DNA of 16,171 bases from Prevotellaceae bacterium (GCA_031290375.1 JAITNR010000094.1:1-16171); one strand, 5' to 3'; shown: positions 7,651 through 14,963, numbered from the stretch's first letter. A program made the numbers and translations. Notes: a model not told the origin generated them from the letters alone.

Positions 7651-7703
7651 TTTTTGGATTGTGAATTGCGGGTAAATAATTCGCTGATTAAGAAATGGCT
7701 AAA

Positions 7704-8390
7704 TTAATCCAAAAGTTTTTTCAAAAGTTCAAAAGTTCGTTTCGGGGCATCTTTCCAAAAATCAAAATATTGAGAGGTGTTGTCATGGCTCATTTCCGGG
7801 GTGTCGGAGATGACACGAATTGACACAAACGGCACATTCCGCAGGTAGCAGACATGAGCCATCGCCGCACTCTCCATATCCACTGCCAGAGAATTAGGAA
7901 AATTAGTTTTAATTGTCTGTAGCCCTGTGAGTTCCGTAATAAATTGGTCGCCTGTACAAATCAGCCCAAAATGTGTGTTATTTGTGGAGAGAGCCTTTAA
8001 TTTTTGCAGCATAACCTTACTGCCCTCAAAATAGAGCGGCAAGCCCTGCACCTGCCCCCACGAACCGTCTCCACACCAAACATCGTGGTAGGCGCACTTT
8101 GTGGAAACAACCACATCTCCAACGCTCAAACCTTTGTCAATACCACCAGCAACTCCTGTATTTATCGCATAATCGGGATCAAAAATACCTATCAGTTCCG
8201 ACAACTGAACGGCAGCATTTACCTTACCAATACCGCACCTCACCAAAACCACTTCATTATTGGCAATCTGTCCCTTGATGAAAGAAATATTTTTTTCAAA
8301 AATTTCTTCATAATTTTCAAAAATATTCTTAACCAAGTCAAATTCCGCTTGCAGTGCTACTATTATTGCTATTTTCAGGCATTCAGACAT
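7704..8390 (-). CDS. mtnN: 5'-methylthioadenosine/S-adenosylhomocysteine nucleosidase
   Basis: MtnN (Pfs) cleaves adenine from MTA and SAH, clearing inhibitory by-products of SAM use and yielding S-ribosylhomocysteine. The 228-residue product opens with LKIAIIVALQAEF. Its Glu16 aligns with E. coli Glu12. Glu173 in VDMESAAMAHV and the proposed acid Asp196 in VISDTPEM align with E. coli Glu174 and Asp197. The frame continues upstream across a tRNA gene to 8519, so that longer start is wrong. An ATG at 8426 is possible, but family homology begins just after the ATG at 8390, which I chose. I see no promoter between the tRNA and this gene. It may therefore be transcribed from the tRNA promoter, with the O-methyltransferase downstream. 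Confidence 0.94.
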   Translation of the reverse strand: MSECLKIAIIVALQAEFDLVKNIFENYEEIFEKNISFIKGQIANNEVVLVRCGIGKVNAAVQLSELIGIFDPDYAINTGVAGGIDKGLSVGDVVVSTKCAYHDVWCGDGSWGQVQGLPLYFEGSKVMLQKLKALSTNNTHFGLICTGDQFITELTGLQTIKTNFPNSLAVDMESAAMAHVCYLRNVPFVSIRVISDTPEMSHDNTSQYFDFWKDAPKRTFELLKKLLD

Positions 8391-8431
8391 TGAATTGCAG
8401 TCAATTATTTTGTACTTTTTTATCATTAAAG

Positions 8432-8503
8432 TACCCTCGTACGGAATCGAACCGTAACCAAGAGAACCGGAAACTCTCATTCTATCCATTAAACTACGAG
8501 GGC
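8432..8503 (-). tRNA. tRNA-Arg (anticodon CCG)
   Basis: The minus strand folds into a 72-nt cloverleaf. The acceptor stem is GCCCTCG/CGAGGGT (7 bp, first pair G-U) with discriminator A and no encoded CCA. The D arm is GTTT/GAAT (weak, with G-U pairs). The anticodon arm is AGAGT/TCTCT with loop TTCCGGT, giving anticodon CCG, which reads CGG codons as arginine. The variable loop is TGGT, and the T arm TACGG/CCGTA with loop TTCGATT is perfect. One T-T mismatch closes the anticodon stem. The gene lies 41 bp upstream of the mtnN ATG on the same strand. Confidence 0.95.
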
Positions 8504-8530
8504 ATTTTGTATTCTTCACAAAACGGACTG

Positions 8531-8538
8531 CAAAGTTA
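8531..8538 (-). promoter_or_regulatory. -7 element for tRNA-Arg (and possibly mtnN)
   Basis: On the minus strand this reads TAACTTTG, a perfect Bacteroidetes -7 element, 28 bp upstream of the mature tRNA 5' end. No clear TTTG occurs at the -33 distance. Confidence 0.55.
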
Positions 8539-8633
8539 ATACTTTTTTTGTAATTACATAGGATTATACCAATTAAATTGTTTCAGGGGCACCATTCACC
8601 CCAGCAAATTTTATGTAAAAAAACAAAAAAATG

Positions 8634-8663
8634 TTTGCATATTCAAAACTTTATTTATCTTTG
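8634..8663 (+). promoter_or_regulatory. Promoter for the small membrane-protein pair
   Basis: TTTG at 8634-8637, an 18-base spacer and TATCTTTG at 8656-8663 fit the Bacteroidetes consensus. The predicted start near 8670 gives a leader of roughly 110 nt before the ATG at 8781. Confidence 0.6.
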
Positions 8664-8675
8664 TATTTGAGAAGT

Positions 8676-8710
8676 GAATCAAAGTGTTGATTCCATTAGA
8701 GGAAACTCTA
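8676..8710 (+). promoter_or_regulatory. Two tandem hairpins at the start of a leader
   Basis: GAATCA (8676-8681) pairs with TGATTC (8688-8693) around a 6-nt loop. Three bases later TAGAG (8697-8701) pairs with CTCTA (8706-8710) around a GAAA loop, a stable GNRA tetraloop. Both would lie within the first 40 nt of the predicted transcript. Possible roles are mRNA stabilisation or control of translation. No known riboswitch is recognised. Confidence 0.35.
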
Positions 8711-8780
8711 TTGACATACTTTAAAAACGTGTGACGCTTCATTCTTGTTATTGAAACTTAGACAATTTCAAACTGTAGTA

Positions 8781-9236
8781 ATGGAGAAAACAATACTTAT
8801 TGCATTGACTGTTTTCAAAAATTCATCAACTTTATGGTTTGGAAAAAATAAAGGTGAATTAGATATTGGCAACACAATGTCAGACAATTATGAAAATAGG
8901 GGTATAGCAAAGTTTCCATCTACCAGGGAAAGATTCGAGGCTGCATTAGAAGCAGATGGAATTACAGCAGCGGGAGCGTTTATTATATTAGCACTTGAAG
9001 TTGCTATTCTTGCTGCTACAGGTCCTTTGACTACGATGGCAATAAATGCTAACTTGATGAGTATAGGATTGGGTTTTGTTATTGCTTCTGTTTGGGCTAC
9101 TGTTAAAGCTGTAGGCTTAGATAAAGTTGCCTTGTTTGAACCTGATAAAAATGGTGATGATGTAACAGTAAAATGGGTAAATCAGCCGATATTTAGAGAA
9201 GATACATCCGGATCTACATATATAAGAAATCATTAA
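8781..9236 (+). CDS. Uncharacterised small membrane protein
   Basis: I do not recognise this 151-residue protein. It has a polar N-terminal part (residues 1-60) and a hydrophobic stretch at 61-80 with Glu73 in its middle. A short turn containing GPLTT follows, then a second hydrophobic stretch at 93-113. The C-terminus is polar, with an Asp/Asn-rich turn (EPDKNGDD at 120-127). This suggests a helical hairpin in the membrane. The frame extends upstream to a TTG at 8745, but the ATG at 8781 is the first ATG. A second candidate is the ATG at 8877 (MSDNYENRG), giving 119 residues and possibly fitting better because conserved-looking sequence starts there. The gene has its own promoter and lies 14 bp before the next gene, so the two are probably one operon. 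It interrupts otherwise housekeeping genes. Confidence 0.65.
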   Translation: MEKTILIALTVFKNSSTLWFGKNKGELDIGNTMSDNYENRGIAKFPSTRERFEAALEADGITAAGAFIILALEVAILAATGPLTTMAINANLMSIGLGFVIASVWATVKAVGLDKVALFEPDKNGDDVTVKWVNQPIFREDTSGSTYIRNH

Positions 9237-9250
9237 ATATAATACCTGAT

Positions 9251-9502
9251 ATGAAAAATAAACAAATAAACTTAACACAAAAACATAGAGATATTATTAT
9301 GTCAATTGCAATAGTTCTAACAGGGCACTTCTCGTTTTGGCTTTCTGCGACTGAAATTTATTCAGATGTTCGGTCAGCCGGTGCTTTGGAATTAACTAAG
9401 GAAATGTATTGTAAAAAACTTGTTTGGAATATTCCAATGGGGACTATTTTTTGTGTTATTTGGTTTTGTTTTCATTTTTTCTTTGTTAAAAAACGAAATT
9501 GA
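9251..9502 (+). CDS. Uncharacterised 83-residue two-helix membrane protein
   Basis: No family is recognised. The protein has a basic N-terminus (MKNKQ), a hydrophobic helix at about 15-34 and a short polar loop with Cys54. A second helix follows at about 57-79, very rich in Phe and Trp, and then a basic tail (KKRN). Positive charges at both ends predict both termini in the cytoplasm. The ATG at 9251 is 14 bp after the stop of the upstream unknown gene, implying co-expression and perhaps a complex with it. Strong inverted repeats follow directly. A toxin/immunity or stress membrane pair is conceivable, but nothing in the sequence proves it. Confidence 0.6.
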   Translation: MKNKQINLTQKHRDIIMSIAIVLTGHFSFWLSATEIYSDVRSAGALELTKEMYCKKLVWNIPMGTIFCVIWFCFHFFFVKKRN

Positions 9503-9511
9503 TAATTATTC

Positions 9512-9560
9512 ATAGATATTAAAAATATTAGTATTTGATTATCAATGAATTAATATCTGT
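9512..9560. repeat. 11-bp inverted repeat behind the small-protein operon
   Basis: ATAGATATTAA (9512-9522) pairs with TTAATATCTGT (9550-9560), with one T-G pair, around 27 bases. It starts 10 bp after a stop codon. It may protect or terminate the transcript, or be a chance match in A/T-rich DNA. Confidence 0.4.
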
Positions 9561-9589
9561 ACTTCTATATAGATTTACCAATTGCGTGT

Positions 9590-9627
9590 TGTGTCGTCCT
9601 AAAAAACCCAGATTTTAGGGCGACACA
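9590..9627 (+). terminator. Strong 15-bp hairpin, probable transcription terminator
   Basis: TGTGTCGTCCTAAAA (9590-9604) pairs fully with TTTTAGGGCGACACA (9613-9627), with one G-T pair, around an 8-nt loop. It lies 88 bp after the small-protein operon and well before the rimP promoter, so it would separate the two units. The following TTAATTATTTCGTT is only moderately T-rich, so a classic intrinsic terminator is not certain. A repeat-element end is an alternative. Confidence 0.5.
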
Positions 9628-9716
9628 TTAATTATTTCGTTCCATTTTCCCCGATTTTAGTATCTTGCAGATTACTCAAAAAAAATTAGCACCTCAAAAA
9701 AAAATTTAACCAAAAA

Positions 9717-9748
9717 TTTGTTTATCCCAAAAAAATATATTACCTTTG
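9717..9748 (+). promoter_or_regulatory. Promoter of the rimP-nusA-infB cluster
   Basis: TTTG at 9717-9720, a 20-base spacer and TACCTTTG at 9741-9748 match the Bacteroidetes consensus. Transcription should start near 9755, about 67 nt before the rimP ATG. Confidence 0.65.
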
Positions 9749-9777
9749 TACCGAAGTTAGCGAGGATATTTAAATGT

Positions 9778-9801
9778 GAGGGGAACTAAAAAGTTCCCTT
9801 C
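9778..9801 (+). promoter_or_regulatory. Attenuator-like hairpin in the rimP leader
   Basis: GAGGGGAACT (9778-9787) pairs with AGTTCCCTTC (9792-9801) around an AAAA loop: ten pairs, one of them G-T. It is followed by TTCTTTTG. The hairpin sits between the predicted transcription start and the ATG at 9822, about 24-47 nt into the transcript. A terminator-like stem here suggests attenuation of the cluster, which encodes the termination-modulating factor NusA. Confidence 0.5.
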
Positions 9802-9821
9802 TTCTTTTGAAAAATAAAAAA

Positions 9822-10280
9822 ATGATATTAAAAGGTATTATTAATCAATTAGTTGAGAAAAAATTAGAGGGAACAGACGGCTTTTTGGTAAGCCTTACAG
9901 TTGATGCTGACAATTCCATTGTTGTGGAAATAGACTCTGACTCTTCGGTGGATTTGAATTTTTGCGCCGAACTTAGCCGTTTTGTTGAAGAAAATCTTGA
10001 CCGCGAAAAAGAGGATTTTTCGCTTGAAGTTGGCTCTTACGGAATTTCTCGTCCATTTGTTTTACCCCGTCAATACAGTAAAAACGTGGGCAAAGACATA
10101 GAAATTTTAACCAAAGACGGCAAAAAGATACGTGGTGTGTTGAATGGGGTTTACCATGAATATTTTTCGCTCGAAACAGAAAAAATGATGAAAGAAGAGG
10201 GTAAAAAACGAAAAGTGAAGGTAAATGAAACAGTTAATTTCGGATATGATGATGTAAAATACACTAAATTGTATTTTTAA
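9822..10280 (+). CDS. rimP: Ribosome assembly cofactor RimP
   Basis: RimP binds the 30S precursor and aids its maturation, especially S12 incorporation. The 152-residue product shows the N-terminal alpha/beta domain with DGFLVSLTVDADNSIVVEIDS and the conserved CAELSRFVEENLDREKEDFSLEVGSYGISRPF. The SH3-like C-terminal domain has GKDIEILTKDGKKIRGVLNG, ending in GYDDVKYTKLYF. Length and wording fit Bacteroidetes homologues. The frame extends back to a TTG at 9807. The ATG at 9822 is preferred because it is a standard start and leaves the leader hairpin free. It is the first gene of the conserved rimP-nusA-infB cluster, with nusA 66 bp downstream. Confidence 0.93.
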   Translation: MILKGIINQLVEKKLEGTDGFLVSLTVDADNSIVVEIDSDSSVDLNFCAELSRFVEENLDREKEDFSLEVGSYGISRPFVLPRQYSKNVGKDIEILTKDGKKIRGVLNGVYHEYFSLETEKMMKEEGKKRKVKVNETVNFGYDDVKYTKLYF

Positions 10281-10346
10281 TTACACACAATAATTGTAGT
10301 ATAACAACAAAATACTAACATAATGAATACTAAAAATATATAATTT

Positions 10347-11597
10347 ATGGCAAAAAAAGAACATGCAGACATTATCAGCACGTTTGCGGAATTGAAGGAG
10401 TTTAAAAATATTGACAACTCCACAATGCTGAGTATTCTTGAAGAGTCGTTCAGAAAGGTGATTTCTACTCTTTACGGTTCCGACGACAATTACGATTTCA
10501 TTTTCAATCCCGATAAGGGCGACTTTGAAATTTGGCGAAATCGTGAAGTTGTGGAAGACAATGAGTTGAATAACCCTAATCTGCAAATATCTCTTACCGA
10601 TGCGCACAAAATAGCCGAAGACTATGAAGTTGGCGAAGAGGTTCAAGAAAAAGTTGATATAAATTCTTTTGGCAGAAGAACCGTTTTAAATCTGTCCCAA
10701 ATTTTATCTTCAAAAATACTTGAAATTCAAAAAGATACTCTTTATTCCAAATATTCCGAGATGGTTGGGCAAATAATTGCAGCTGAGGTTTATCAAGTAT
10801 GGAAAAAGGAAATTCTCTTGCTTGACGACTTAGGTAATGAGTTGCTTTTGCAAAAGTCGGAGCAAATTTCAACCGATTTTTATCGCAAAGGAGAAATTAT
10901 TCGTGCCGTAGTGGTGAAGGTTGACAACAAGAGCGGCGGACCAAAGATATATATGTCAAGAACATCTCCCCTGTTTTTGGAACGTCTTTTGGAAACAGAA
11001 GTGCCTGAAATACAGGATGGCTTGATTACTGTCAAAAAAGTTGTTCGTATTCCGGGTGAAAGGGCAAAAATAGCCGTTGAGTCGTATGATGACAGAATTG
11101 ACCCTGTTGGTGCTTGCGTCGGGGTAAAAGGCTCTCGCATTCAGGGAATTATGCGTGAATTGAACAAAGAAAACATTGACGTCATCAACTATACAACCAA
11201 CATAAATCTCTACATTGCGCGTGCTCTCAACCCTGCAAAGGTTACTTCGCTTGTTATTGACACCGAAAAGAAGAGTGCCAATGTTTATATCAATCCCGAC
11301 GAAATATCTCTGGCAATCGGTAAAAACGGCAACAATATCAAACTTGCGATTCAACTTACCGGATACCACATTGAGGTAATTCGTGGCGATATTGAGATTG
11401 ATGATGAGGATATTTATCTGAACGAGTTTTCGGACGAAATAGACGAGTGGATCATTGATATTCTGAAAAATATCGGTTGCGACACCGCAAAACAGGTGCT
11501 CAAACTCACTCGCGAAGAACTGATTGAACGTACAGACCTTGAAGAAGAAACAATCGACCAAATGCTCGAAGTTCTTAAAGCAGAATTTGAACAATAA
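10347..11597 (+). CDS. nusA: Transcription termination/antitermination factor NusA
   Basis: NusA binds RNA polymerase and nascent RNA, promoting pausing, intrinsic termination and antitermination on rRNA operons. The 416-residue product has the N-terminal polymerase-binding domain (about 1-130) and an S1 domain (about 131-205). Two KH domains follow: one with GVKGSR at 259-264 and one with AIGKNGNN at 323-330. The C-terminal tail (about 355-416) is acidic and contains one helical repeat (LKNIGCDTAKQVLKLTREEL). This is shorter than the two acidic repeats of E. coli NusA (495 residues). Such a short form is usual in many phyla. It lies between rimP and infB as in most bacteria. Confidence 0.96.
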   Translation: MAKKEHADIISTFAELKEFKNIDNSTMLSILEESFRKVISTLYGSDDNYDFIFNPDKGDFEIWRNREVVEDNELNNPNLQISLTDAHKIAEDYEVGEEVQEKVDINSFGRRTVLNLSQILSSKILEIQKDTLYSKYSEMVGQIIAAEVYQVWKKEILLLDDLGNELLLQKSEQISTDFYRKGEIIRAVVVKVDNKSGGPKIYMSRTSPLFLERLLETEVPEIQDGLITVKKVVRIPGERAKIAVESYDDRIDPVGACVGVKGSRIQGIMRELNKENIDVINYTTNINLYIARALNPAKVTSLVIDTEKKSANVYINPDEISLAIGKNGNNIKLAIQLTGYHIEVIRGDIEIDDEDIYLNEFSDEIDEWIIDILKNIGCDTAKQVLKLTREELIERTDLEEETIDQMLEVLKAEFEQ

Positions 11598-11706
11598 AAA
11601 TATTGGAATTTTATTAATTAATTTTAATTAACTTTAAAAAATAATCTTTTGTTCACTTAATAATTTTTTAATATGTAAACATATATATTTATTTTATTCA
11701 TTATCA

Positions 11707-11731
11707 GACGATTTGTGATTTTAAAATCGTC
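11707..11731 (+). promoter_or_regulatory. Hairpin in the nusA-infB spacer
   Basis: GACGATTT (11707-11714) pairs perfectly with AAATCGTC (11724-11731) around 9 bases and is followed by ATTTTAAAC. An overlapping palindrome GATTTTAAAATC (11717-11728) offers an alternative fold. It is the only G/C-containing structure in a 164-bp A/T-rich spacer and lies 31 bp before the infB ATG. It might cause partial termination or processing between nusA and infB. Confidence 0.4.
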
Positions 11732-11761
11732 ATTTTAAACTAAAAACTCGTAACTTATTTT

Positions 11762-14700
11762 ATGGCAAGATTAGGACAAATTATAAAAACATTGAACATT
11801 GGGATTGGGACTGCCGTTGAATTTCTAAACAAAAAAGGGCAGATTGTAGAACACAACCCAAGTATCAAACTGTCTGACATTCAAGAGAGTTTGCTGCTTA
11901 CAGAATTTTCCTCAGATAAAAATATTAAGGAAAAATCGGACAAGTTGTTGCAAAATCGCTTGGAGAAAGAAAAACTTGTTACCGTTGCCGCAAAGGGTTA
12001 CGAAGATGAAGTCAGGCAGGAAAATAGAAAGCATTCAAAAAAGAAGCCGAACAAGGAAGTAGAGCTATCTGAAACAGGCATTTCCAAACAGGAAAAAGAA
12101 CCGAAAGAAACAGTAAAAATCCATGTGCAACAAGAGAAGAAGCAAGAGGATATTGTTTCTGAAATTCAGGCAGTTGATACAGTTGAAAAACCTGAGATTG
12201 CAGATAAAACAGAAAAAGAACAACCAAAGGAAGAGATTTTGCCACAACCGATAGAGCCACAACAATTAAAACAGGAAGTTGCCGAACAGATAGTTAAAAC
12301 ACAAGAGAAAGAGAGTGAACAGGAGACAAAGCAAGAAGTAAAAAAGAATAATAAAGGCTCAGAGAAAAGTTCGGAGAAAAACATTATTGACTTCAAAAAG
12401 AAGAAATCCTATCGAAATGAACCAGGCGAAACGCCCAGAGAGGAAGAATTTCTTCAAACACGAGTGCCAAAACTTGGTGCTCCACAGATTGTAGGTAAGA
12501 TTGATTTGGACAAAATTGTTCAGATTTCTCGTCCTATCCCCAAAACCAAAGCAGAAAAAAGGAAGGAATATTTGGATCGTGAGCGACAGAAACGAGATGC
12601 TGCCGAGCGACAAAGAAATGAAGAACACAAAAAACAAAAAGAATTACGGCTGAAAAAACAAACGGAAGATGAACGCAGGAGACAGGAAATTCAAAGGCAA
12701 AAGAAAGATAAGGACAAATACATTGCTCAAAGTCCTAAAAAAGAGGAGTTTATAACAACACAAGTGCCAAAACTTGAAGGAATAAAAACAGTCGGGAAAA
12801 TTGATTTGACCCCACTCACACCTTCGTTCAGAGATGGCAGGGACAGAGGCAACAGACACATCGAAAAGGCAGGCGATGTGGTTAGACCTGAGGACAAAGC
12901 CAAAATTGATATAAATAAGAAGGACAAACGCCGTAAGATAGGCGAAGGCAGGGTTGAAATAAACGACAGAGACGGCAAAAACAAGACCTATCTGGAAAAG
13001 AAAAAGCGAACTCACGTTCCTGCTATTAACGAAAGAGATGTAAATCAGAGTGTTAAGGATACTTTGGCTCGTCTTTCCGAAGGGCGTAAGTTCAACAAAA
13101 AAGCAGTCAAGCACCGCCACGACAAGCGTGAAGGTATTCGTGACGAAATGCAGCGTCAGGCTGAAATGAACAGTGCCGAATCCAAAATAATAAAACTGAC
13201 TGAATTTGTTACCGCAAACGAGCTTGCCACAATGATGCAGATAACAGTAATCGACCTCCTTTCAACTTGTATGAAAGTGGGAGTATTTGCATCTATAAAC
13301 CAGCGACTTGATGCTGAAATTATCAGTCTTTTGGCAAATGAATACGGCTACGAAACCGAATTTGTAAGCGCAGATGTCAGCAAATCGATCCAAGAGGAAG
13401 AGCAGGACAAGCCCGAAGATTTAGTGCCCCGTCCGCCTATTGTTACCGTTATGGGACACGTTGACCACGGAAAAACTTCGTTGCTTGACTACATCCGCAA
13501 AACCAATGTCATAGCAGGCGAAGCAGGCGGTATTACACAGCACATCGGGGCGTATAACGTGGTGCTTGAAGACGGACGGCACATCACTTTTCTGGATACC
13601 CCCGGACACGAAGCATTTACCGCTATGCGTGCAAGAGGAGCAAAAGTTACCGACATCGCAATAATTATAGTCGCTGCGGATGATGATGTTATGCCACAGA
13701 CAATTGAGGCTATAAATCACGCTGCTGCCGCCAATGTGCCTATTGTTTTTGCCATAAATAAAATTGATAAGGATGGTGCTGACCCTGAAAAAATCAAGAG
13801 TACGCTTGCAAATATGAACTACCTTGTAGAATCTTGGGGCGGCAAGTATCAATCGCAGGATATTTCGGCAAAAAAAGGTATTAACGTAACCGAACTGCTC
13901 GAAAAAGTGCTGCTTGAAGCCGAATTGCTTGACCTCAAGGCAAATCCCAACAGAAACGCCTTAGGTTCGGTAATAGAACTTACCAAAGACAAGGGACGCG
14001 GAAATGTGGTTACTCTTCTGGTTGAAAACGGCACTCTCAAAGAGGGAGATATAGTACTTGCAGGCTATGCCTACGGCAGAATAAGAGCTATGTTTAACGA
14101 AAGAAATCAGCGAATAAAAATTGCAGGTCCGTCAGAACCTGTAGCTATTCTCGGTATGAAAGGCGAACTTCAGGCAGGCGACAAGTTCAACGTAATGAAC
14201 ACCGAAGCCGAAGCACGAGGAATTATCAGTCAGAGAGACCAACTCAAACGTGAACAGAAACTCAGAACAGCTACCCATCTCACTTTGGACGAAATAGGCA
14301 GAAGAATTGCAATGGGCAATTTTCAGGAACTGAACATTATCGTCAAAGGCGATGTGGATGGCTCTATTGAGGCTTTGTCCGATTCGTTGATAAAACTGTC
14401 CACTTCGGAAATAAAAGTTAATATCATCCACAAGGCAGTAGGACAAATTACTGAGGGCGATGTAAATCTGGCGATTACCTCAAATGCAATTATTGTAGGC
14501 TTCCAGGTGCGTCCCACCACATCAGCCAAACATCTGGCAGAGAGAGAAGAAGTTGATATTCGTCTTTATTCAATTATCTATCAGGCAATTGAAGAGGTTA
14601 GGGCAGCAATGGAAGGTATGTTAATACCTGAAAAATCGGAAAAAATAATGGCAATGCTTGAGGTCCGCAACACATTCCACATTTCAAAAGTGGGTACTAT

Positions 14701-14935
14701 TGCGGGCTGTATGGTTAAAGACGGCAAGATCAAGCGTAACAGCAGAATTCGCCTTATTCGTGACGGTATCGTTATCTGCACTGGCGAAATAGCATCGCTG
14801 AAACACGAAAAAGATGATGTAAGGGAAATCAATGCCGGTTACGAATGCGGATTGAATATTTCAAACTTCAACGATATTCAAATAGGCGATATGATTGAGG
14901 CTTTTGAAGAAATAGAAATAAAGAAGACACTGTAA
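11762..14935 (+). CDS. infB: Translation initiation factor IF-2
   Basis: IF-2 is the GTPase that brings fMet-tRNA to the 30S subunit and promotes subunit joining. The 1057-residue protein starts with a small IF2_N domain (about 1-50). A long, highly charged, low-complexity region of Lys, Glu and Gln follows (about 60-470). A second IF2_N domain (about 475-535, VTANELATMMQITVIDLL) precedes the G domain. GTPase motifs are GHVDHGKT (565-572), DTPGHE (612-617), NKID (666-669) and SAK (702-704). Domains II, III and the fMet-tRNA-binding C-terminal domain follow and are intact. The charged region carries a duplicated unit, EEFLQTRVPKL...VGKIDL (228-249) and EEFITTQVPKL...VGKIDL (328-349), spaced exactly 100 residues apart. 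The second gap to a neighbour is 28 bp, before the cysteine synthase gene. Confidence 0.97.
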   Translation: MARLGQIIKTLNIGIGTAVEFLNKKGQIVEHNPSIKLSDIQESLLLTEFSSDKNIKEKSDKLLQNRLEKEKLVTVAAKGYEDEVRQENRKHSKKKPNKEVELSETGISKQEKEPKETVKIHVQQEKKQEDIVSEIQAVDTVEKPEIADKTEKEQPKEEILPQPIEPQQLKQEVAEQIVKTQEKESEQETKQEVKKNNKGSEKSSEKNIIDFKKKKSYRNEPGETPREEEFLQTRVPKLGAPQIVGKIDLDKIVQISRPIPKTKAEKRKEYLDRERQKRDAAERQRNEEHKKQKELRLKKQTEDERRRQEIQRQKKDKDKYIAQSPKKEEFITTQVPKLEGIKTVGKIDLTPLTPSFRDGRDRGNRHIEKAGDVVRPEDKAKIDINKKDKRRKIGEGRVEINDRDGKNKTYLEKKKRTHVPAINERDVNQSVKDTLARLSEGRKFNKKAVKHRHDKREGIRDEMQRQAEMNSAESKIIKLTEFVTANELATMMQITVIDLLSTCMKVGVFASINQRLDAEIISLLANEYGYETEFVSADVSKSIQEEEQDKPEDLVPRPPIVTVMGHVDHGKTSLLDYIRKTNVIAGEAGGITQHIGAYNVVLEDGRHITFLDTPGHEAFTAMRARGAKVTDIAIIIVAADDDVMPQTIEAINHAAAANVPIVFAINKIDKDGADPEKIKSTLANMNYLVESWGGKYQSQDISAKKGINVTELLEKVLLEAELLDLKANPNRNALGSVIELTKDKGRGNVVTLLVENGTLKEGDIVLAGYAYGRIRAMFNERNQRIKIAGPSEPVAILGMKGELQAGDKFNVMNTEAEARGIISQRDQLKREQKLRTATHLTLDEIGRRIAMGNFQELNIIVKGDVDGSIEALSDSLIKLSTSEIKVNIIHKAVGQITEGDVNLAITSNAIIVGFQVRPTTSAKHLAEREEVDIRLYSIIYQAIEEVRAAMEGMLIPEKSEKIMAMLEVRNTFHISKVGTIAGCMVKDGKIKRNSRIRLIRDGIVICTGEIASLKHEKDDVREINAGYECGLNISNFNDIQIGDMIEAFEEIEIKKTL

Positions 14936-14963
14936 TTAATTTTACGTAATACATAAAGAAATT

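Larger units (their letters stand above)
9503..9821. other. 319-bp non-coding stretch before rimP
   Basis: No convincing gene is seen. From left to right it holds an 11-bp inverted repeat (9512-9560), a 15-bp hairpin (9590-9627) and a very A/T-rich filler (9630-9716). The rimP promoter (9717-9748) and the rimP leader with its own hairpin (9778-9801) follow. Confidence 0.8.

Noticed and set aside
8391..8519. Upstream extension of mtnN to an ATG at 8519
   Set aside because: The extension runs straight through the tRNA-Arg gene on the same strand, and family homology begins at the ATG at 8390.
8586..8602. GGGG...CCCC inverted repeat upstream of the small-protein promoter
   Set aside because: Four pairs around a nine-base loop with no T tract is too weak to call a terminator or an operator.
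8432..9627. tRNA-Arg as the attachment site of an integrated element carrying the small membrane genes
   Set aside because: The cassette lies on the 5' side of the tRNA, while integration normally uses the 3' end. There is no integrase, and I found no direct repeat of the tRNA end on the far side.
10956..11594. Long minus-strand frame opposite nusA (212 codons)
   Set aside because: Antisense shadow of nusA with no family resemblance. The same applies to the frames opposite infB, rsmA and corA.
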